Under the pieces are notes generated by a model that did no database searches, was not told the DNA's origin, and saw only the letters and a program-made list of their open reading frames with translations. The position numbers and the translations under genes are program-made. From Marinagarivorans sp. UBA5868 (GTDB lineage: Bacteria; Pseudomonadota; Gammaproteobacteria; Pseudomonadales; Cellvibrionaceae), in contig DJFQ01000257.1 in NCBI GenBank assembly GCA_002432095.1, forward strand, positions 19,542-29,711: a stretch of DNA of 10,170 nt, written 5' to 3'. Below are positions 6,123-10,170 of this stretch, in pieces (the stretch's first letter is position 1; each line of letters starts with the position of its first letter).

Positions 6123-7685
6123 TTACGCAGCCTCTTTATCGATAACAAAAGCTGCCCCATGACAGAGCGTAAACTGCTTCTTTTGCGCCCCAATTTTAAG
6201 CTCGCCAACGTACTGCCGCCGCTGGCCAATAGTGAGATGAAGCTCTAAATTAACGATTGGCAAAGTGAGTTGAAAACAGGATCCAATAGCACACAGAGGA
6301 AACGCTGGACGGATGGTAATACGGTTCTCGGTGAGAGAAATACCAAATAACACTTCAATCACCAATACATTGACCAGGCCGGTCCAACCGACAAAATTTT
6401 TTTGCGGACCGGTACCGAGAGTGAACGCCTTCCACCAATTACCCTTTTTGCGCTGCAATTCTCGAGTATGCAAACTTTGCGGATCGTAAAATTCATAGAT
6501 CTGATGCTCACGCTGAAGTACGCGAAAAACGCCGTCGCACAAACGCCATGCCATTTCGCTGTACGCCTCTTGATAACCATAACGACGCAAGCCATCCAAT
6601 ATCAAAAATGCCGTGTTGACCCAAACCGGTCCGCGCCACATGTCTTTTTCGAAAGCGGGGTCGCATAAGGCGACCGAGGGAAAGGGTATGAGGCTGGCAA
6701 AGCGATTGACGTCGGTAATGTGCCGGTGCAATCGCATCGCTCGCTCGGGAGTGGGCACACCAGCGGCAAGGGGAATAAGGCCAGCAATGGTTTGGCAGCG
6801 GACATGGCGCCGCTGGTGAACGTCCCAATCGTAGTAAAAGCCGTCGCCCTCATGCCATAGCCATTGTTCTATGCCACGCTTAATTTCCTGCGCCTGCTGT
6901 CGGAAAATAATTCTCTCCTGGCTCTCATCCAGCACTTCGGCAAGCCGGCTGAGAGCTTCACACTGCAACACCATATAAGAGGAAAAATCGGGAGCGGCGA
7001 GATGGCGAGTGTCAGTCAATACCCTTTCGTCGCGAGAGCTAAAGCGCGGGGAATTTTCCACACCAGATTCGTAAGGATGTAGCCAAAAATACAAACCGCA
7101 GCTCAGCCGCCGGTGCTGATTGAGCCAAGCGTTAAATGCTTTGAGGATATTAAAGAATGCCCGCTGCTCTTGCGGTTTCAGCGCGGCATACAGGTCGGTG
7201 CGCATCAACGCCCATGCTATCAACGGGGGCTGAGTAAACTCCGAGCGAATAAAATCGGTGACCACATGTTGTAACTTGTCCCCATCGCGCAACGCCAAAA
7301 CAGAGCGCAATATATCGAGAGCAACATCCGTATCCCAATATCGCCAAACAATCGCAATAAAAGCACTGTCCCATAAATAAACCCCCGCAAAAGCAGGCGC
7401 TGGCAATGCATGGCGCATGGGCACCAAGTGATTCGGTTTGCGCAGATTGGCAAATAGCACATCGAAAATGATGTCGAAACCGTGGGAAAAATGTCCCGCA
7501 GATCTCTCCATCGCGATTTGTGGCTGTTGATAAGCAACGCCTTTATTAGCGCGCAACTTTTCATTGATGCGAATATTTGCCATGGTCCGGCGCGCGACAA
7601 ACACTCGCGACCAAACCAATAAATCCGTCAGATAGCGAGCCGTGCGCAAGAATTTAAACGTAGCTCGAGCCAGCGCTGCCTTCAT
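6123..7685 (-). CDS. GH63-like (MGH1-type) (alpha/alpha)6 glycoside hydrolase with Asp-to-Glu change at the acid position
   Basis: A 520-residue protein of the GH63/GH37-type clan, which includes mannosyl- and glucosylglycerate hydrolases, processing glucosidases and trehalases. Landmarks: YLWDSAFIA (103-111), HPYESGVENSPRF (203-215), DMWRGPVWVN (348-357), IYEFYDP (396-402) and NFVGWTGLVNV (430-440). These inverting enzymes normally use the Asp of an ESGxD motif as general acid; here that residue is Glu210 (GAA at 7056-7058). The presumed base is Glu398. No signal peptide is seen, so it is likely cytoplasmic. The N-terminal 34 residues are basic and may precede the fold; an ATG at codon 35 is possible, but GGAG 8 nt before the chosen ATG supports 7685. 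It is first in an operon with the VTT protein and the GT4 enzyme. Substrate unknown: an alpha-glucoside or mannoside of glycerate, glycerol or a lipid are options. Confidence 0.82.
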   Translation of the reverse strand: MKAALARATFKFLRTARYLTDLLVWSRVFVARRTMANIRINEKLRANKGVAYQQPQIAMERSAGHFSHGFDIIFDVLFANLRKPNHLVPMRHALPAPAFAGVYLWDSAFIAIVWRYWDTDVALDILRSVLALRDGDKLQHVVTDFIRSEFTQPPLIAWALMRTDLYAALKPQEQRAFFNILKAFNAWLNQHRRLSCGLYFWLHPYESGVENSPRFSSRDERVLTDTRHLAAPDFSSYMVLQCEALSRLAEVLDESQERIIFRQQAQEIKRGIEQWLWHEGDGFYYDWDVHQRRHVRCQTIAGLIPLAAGVPTPERAMRLHRHITDVNRFASLIPFPSVALCDPAFEKDMWRGPVWVNTAFLILDGLRRYGYQEAYSEMAWRLCDGVFRVLQREHQIYEFYDPQSLHTRELQRKKGNWWKAFTLGTGPQKNFVGWTGLVNVLVIEVLFGISLTENRITIRPAFPLCAIGSCFQLTLPIVNLELHLTIGQRRQYVGELKIGAQKKQFTLCHGAAFVIDKEAA

Positions 7686-7693
7686 CTACCAGA

Positions 7694-7697
7694 CTCC
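7694..7697 (-). promoter_or_regulatory. Ribosome binding site of the GH63-like gene
   Basis: GGAG on the - strand, 8 nt before the ATG at 7685, supports this start over the internal ATG at codon 35. Confidence 0.7.
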
Positions 7698-7736
7698 GTT
7701 TGCTGATGCTTTGCTGCAAAGGCCATCCGCCAAAAG

Positions 7737-7764
7737 TTTTTACGCTAACCCGGACACATGACAA
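7737..7764 (-). promoter_or_regulatory. Candidate sigma70 promoter of the glycosidase operon
   Basis: On the - strand TTGTCA (7759-7764, 5 of 6 to consensus) is followed after 16 bp by TAAAAA (7737-7742, 4 of 6). It would give a leader of about 45 nt. A second option is TTGTAA with an 18-bp spacer to TATAGC further upstream. Confidence 0.35.
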
Positions 7765-7837
7765 TTTCGCGACAGACGGCTCGACCGGGCTATACCCGGC
7801 CCTTACAGTTCTTTACAATCCCTGTCAGCCCGCCTTA

Positions 7838-7866
7838 TTGAGCGGTTTGCGGCCTGCTGCTAAGAT
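7838..7866 (+). promoter_or_regulatory. Candidate sigma70 promoter of the lipoprotein gene
   Basis: TTGAGC (7838-7843), a 17-bp spacer and TAAGAT (7861-7866), each 4 of 6 to consensus, followed by a GC-rich discriminator. It resembles promoters of Pseudomonas-like bacteria and would leave a leader of about 170 nt. Confidence 0.42.
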
Positions 7867-8008
7867 CGCCGCGCTTTCCACATGGACGTTAATTTATGCG
7901 CCAAAAAGCTCGTTTTACAAATCTCTTATCTCTTTCTTGCTCGCTTGCCTTATCAGCTCACCAAGACGGCTCACCGCTTTATCGTCTGCTGATCAGTACC
8001 GACTATTG

Positions 8009-8024
8009 CGCATGGCAACATGCG
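8009..8024 (+). repeat. Short hairpin with GCAA tetraloop before the lipoprotein RBS
   Basis: CGCATG and CATGCG form a perfect 6-bp stem around GCAA, a GNRA-type tetraloop, ending 9 nt before the Shine-Dalgarno sequence. It could protect the mRNA or influence ribosome access; the role is inference. Confidence 0.5.
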
Positions 8025-8033
8025 GTTAATCAT

Positions 8034-8037
8034 GGAG
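8034..8037 (+). promoter_or_regulatory. Ribosome binding site of the lipoprotein gene
   Basis: GGAG lies 7 nt before the ATG at 8045 and fixes the start of an otherwise long N-region ahead of the lipobox. Confidence 0.8.
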
Positions 8038-8044
8038 ACAAAAC

Positions 8045-10170
8045 ATGAAAAGTATTTCTCACTCTCTACCTTTGTCTGTGCAAAAATTTAATGCCCTTAA
8101 AGCCTTAAAAATTGCCGGCCTGACCCTAAGCGTTTTACTCGCCTCTGCATGCAGTGATTCAAAATCCGATCCGCCCAAAGGCATAGCTTCATCCAGCTCC
8201 AGCAGCTCAAGTGGCAGCTCATCGAGCAGCAGTTCATCCTCCAGCTCGAACTCGTCGTCCAGCAGCTCGAGCTCATCTTCCAGCAGCTCCAGTTCATCCA
8301 GCTCTTCTGGTGTAACCGCTTCTTCCAGCTCATCGAGCTCCTCAAATTCATCAAGCTCTTCCAGCTCCAGTTCAAGTTCATCGAGTTCTTCTAGTTCATC
8401 GAATTCTTCTAGTTCGTCGAGCTCATCCAGTTCATCAAGCTCATCGAGTTCCAGCGGTTTAGCGGAGAGCCTGCTCAGCATCACCGTAACCGGTAGCGAC
8501 GGCGCAAATCTCTCAGTTAACAGCCTGCAGATTACCGTCGATTTGCTGGATGAGAATGACGCGCCTATCGAACAGAAAATACTGCAAGCGGCCGCCCCAG
8601 TCGGTGATGCCAGCAGTTTGAAGAGCACGAGCGCCGTGGCTTTGGAGGGTGCCGAATCTCTGGTGCTCAACGTCAGCCACCCCGGCTACACCAGCTACTC
8701 GCGTCGTCTGGTCGCGGAAGACGCGGTTTATCTAGACGCACAGCTGCAAGTGGTAGAGGAAGTCACCGTTACCGTGACTCAAACAGCGAGCATTTCCGGA
8801 GCCATGGTGGATGGGTTTACCGTGACGCTGCCTGCCAATGGGAACGAAGGTGATATTCAAGTGGGTATTCCCCGCTCCCTGTTGCCCAACGGCACCACCA
8901 GCGTAACGGCCGATATCAAATCGTTTGATCCAAACGATCCGTATGACGCCCAACATTTTCCCGGAGAGTACGCTGACACCGATGGCAATAATCTGATCTC
9001 CGTGGCATTTAATTATGCGGATATTCGCACCGCGGGCGGTGAAAGTCTGACGACTTTGGCAAAGGAGCGAGCAACCTCGCTCAGCGTATTTAACACGGCT
9101 GAAGCGGCAGAGCCGGTCATTATCAATCGCAGCATTCCTGGTAGCAGCTGTTCCACACTCACGCGCCTCGGCGATGCCAATGCCGAACAAACAGGCTTTC
9201 AGATCCCGGTTTATTCCTATGATGCGAGTCGCGGCTTATGGGAACTGTTGGGTTACGGAAGTATTTATTCCTCAGCCGGTGCTGTGATTAATACCGTGGA
9301 CGAGGCGGAATGCGAAAATGATCCCTATGTGTTGGAAATTGCGGTGACCAGTGACATTTTTCTGAGTAATTGGTGGAACCTGGACTATCCGCTGGTCTTC
9401 TCACAACCGGTGAAGTACTGCGCGAAAGTCCAATTGCAAAATGAAACGGGGCAAACGTTAAAAGGAATACACGGATTTTATTATGCGGCCTCCGGTGAAT
9501 TCGCCAGTAATTATTTTATTACCGACGATGCCGGCCAAGCATTGCTGGAAGTGGAAGCCGCAGACGCTGGCGACACACTGCAAGCCGACATCGCTGTTTT
9601 CGGCGGGACGCATTACTACGGCAACGCCACGCTGAGCAAAGACTGCAATTCGCCCCCCGTTCAAATCGTGGAAGCCAGCCTGCCCAGCCTATGTCAGGTT
9701 CGTGGACAATTGGCCTATCCGGACGGAACTCCGGCCACTCGCCATCTGGTGATCGCCGCACCGGTCAATTATGTGCTGGGTGATTATTTGGATTTTGCTG
9801 CCAGCGACTCCGCCGGAGAATATTGGGTAAATACAACTTGCGACAAGGACTACACACTATCGGTATTCTCTGAGGACGAAGAAGCCAGTTTATTAATTAA
9901 TGTGAATGGTGCTGTTGGTGCGGACGAACAAGCGGACAACGGCACGATTGCTGAAGTCGGCACCCTGACAGTCACACCCATTCCCACCAATATCTACGCC
10001 TCCGTCTATTCGACTGTCGATAAAGCATTCCTGCTGTATTTTCTCGGCCATCGCGACAATTTCCCCTTGAGTTATAACCTCACGGTGCAAAACAATAATG
10101 GTCAACAACTTGGCACTTTTTCCGGCACCGTGCAGTTAGCAGCGGAATTCGAAGAGGAAGAACAATACCT
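8045..10170 (+). CDS. Large polyserine-stalk lipoprotein with CILP/FAM171-like and carboxypeptidase-regulatory-like domains (3' end outside window)
   Basis: The reading frame is open from the ATG to the window edge: 708 codons plus 2 nt, with no stop seen. Residues 1-35 form a lipoprotein signal peptide ending in LLASA before Cys36; Ser at +2 suggests the outer membrane. A Ser-rich stalk spans 49-137. The visible remainder is beta-rich. IPRSLLPNG (275-283), SFDPNDPYD then FPGEY (305-309), PVYSYD...LWELLGYGSI (388-407) and SNWWNLDYP (441-449) follow an order that recalls the module shared by CILP and FAM171 proteins. YCAKVQLQNETGQTLKG (458 on) and LCQVRGQLAYPDGTPA (549 on) look like carboxypeptidase-regulatory-like or Greek-key repeats starting with Cys. 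No catalytic motif is visible. A surface-displayed binding or scaffold role is inference; the domain comparison is from pattern memory. Confidence 0.85.
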   Translation, partial: MKSISHSLPLSVQKFNALKALKIAGLTLSVLLASACSDSKSDPPKGIASSSSSSSSGSSSSSSSSSSSNSSSSSSSSSSSSSSSSSSSGVTASSSSSSSSNSSSSSSSSSSSSSSSSSSNSSSSSSSSSSSSSSSSSGLAESLLSITVTGSDGANLSVNSLQITVDLLDENDAPIEQKILQAAAPVGDASSLKSTSAVALEGAESLVLNVSHPGYTSYSRRLVAEDAVYLDAQLQVVEEVTVTVTQTASISGAMVDGFTVTLPANGNEGDIQVGIPRSLLPNGTTSVTADIKSFDPNDPYDAQHFPGEYADTDGNNLISVAFNYADIRTAGGESLTTLAKERATSLSVFNTAEAAEPVIINRSIPGSSCSTLTRLGDANAEQTGFQIPVYSYDASRGLWELLGYGSIYSSAGAVINTVDEAECENDPYVLEIAVTSDIFLSNWWNLDYPLVFSQPVKYCAKVQLQNETGQTLKGIHGFYYAASGEFASNYFITDDAGQALLEVEAADAGDTLQADIAVFGGTHYYGNATLSKDCNSPPVQIVEASLPSLCQVRGQLAYPDGTPATRHLVIAAPVNYVLGDYLDFAASDSAGEYWVNTTCDKDYTLSVFSEDEEASLLINVNGAVGADEQADNGTIAEVGTLTVTPIPTNIYASVYSTVDKAFLLYFLGHRDNFPLSYNLTVQNNNGQQLGTFSGTVQLAAEFEEEEQY
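8189..8455 (+). repeat. Polyserine stalk tract (89 codons)
   Basis: Eighty-one Ser codons are broken by one Gly, three Asn and one Gly-Val-Thr-Ala. AGY and TCN codons alternate irregularly, with AGC, TCA and TCC common. It starts 12 residues after the lipidated Cys, so it would hold the folded part of the protein away from the membrane. Confidence 0.95.

Larger units (their letters stand above)
7686..8044. other. Divergent intergenic region
   Basis: This 359-bp stretch separates the - strand glycosidase operon from the + strand lipoprotein gene. A 109-codon + strand reading frame inside it (7700-8029) has no family resemblance and no clear ribosome binding site, so I treat it as chance. The region holds a candidate promoter for each direction, a small CCGGG/CCCGG hairpin at 7785-7799 and a GNRA-capped hairpin at 8009-8024. 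Confidence 0.6.

Noticed and set aside
6119..6229. Upstream extension of the VTT-like protein
   Set aside because: It would overlap the glycosidase C-terminus by over 100 nt; the extension is Ser/Arg-rich and lies before a natural Met start 4 nt past the glycosidase stop.
7700..8029. 109-codon + strand frame in the divergent intergenic region
   Set aside because: There is no ribosome binding site, no recognisable motif, unusual composition, and it overlaps the best promoter candidates.
8059..8670. Antisense reading frame rich in Glu, Leu and Asp opposite the lipoprotein stalk
   Set aside because: The Asp-Glu-Leu pattern is just the reverse complement of mixed Ser codons. The same artefact occurs opposite the esterase linker at 1769-2131.
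1..10170. CRISPR arrays, tRNA or rRNA genes, insertion sequences, phage genes
   Set aside because: No regularly spaced repeat, cloverleaf, rRNA signature, transposase or integrase motif was seen on either strand. The only repeat-rich DNA is the polyserine-coding tracts.

Overview
The window looks like chromosomal DNA from a polysaccharide-degrading gammaproteobacterium, most likely of the Cellvibrionaceae (the Cellvibrio / Saccharophagus / Teredinibacter group). The main clues are long polyserine linkers in two separate exported proteins, a xylan-degrading gene pair, a GlyGly-CTERM-type C-terminal sorting signal, and moderate GC with AT-rich intergenic stretches. The assignment is inference from gene style; no taxonomic marker is present.

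Left part (about 1-3550, + strand): an AT-rich non-coding region with several short repeats leads into a secreted carbohydrate esterase (CE6-like SGNH fold, Cys/Asp-rich insert, malectin-like domain, 40-codon polyserine tract, GlyGly-CTERM anchor). A strong GC-rich terminator follows. Then comes a GH10 endo-xylanase with a twin-arginine signal peptide and a GTG start. Together they form a small xylan-utilisation locus: the esterase would remove acetyl groups that block the xylanase. The two are separated by a terminator, so they are probably transcribed independently.

Middle (about 3513-7685, - strand): a shared bidirectional terminator separates the xylanase from a convergent gene for a small exported, coiled-coil, Spy/CpxP-like protein. 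Beyond it lies a tight three-gene operon, transcribed GH63-like (alpha/alpha)6 glycosidase -> VTT/DedA-like membrane protein -> GT4 glycosyltransferase, with a 4-nt gap and a 4-nt ATGA overlap. A glycosidase, a membrane protein and a glycosyltransferase in one operon suggest synthesis and turnover of a glycoside or glycolipid; the substrate cannot be read from the sequence. The glycosidase has Glu where its family normally has the catalytic-acid Asp.

Right part (about 7686-10170): a 359-bp divergent intergenic region carries plausible promoters for both directions and a GNRA-capped hairpin just before the next ribosome binding site. It is followed by the first 708 codons of a large outer-membrane lipoprotein with an 89-codon Ser-rich stalk and Cys-containing beta-rich domains that recall CILP/FAM171-type modules. 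This gene runs off the window.

No tRNA, rRNA, CRISPR array, transposase, integrase or phage gene was seen.
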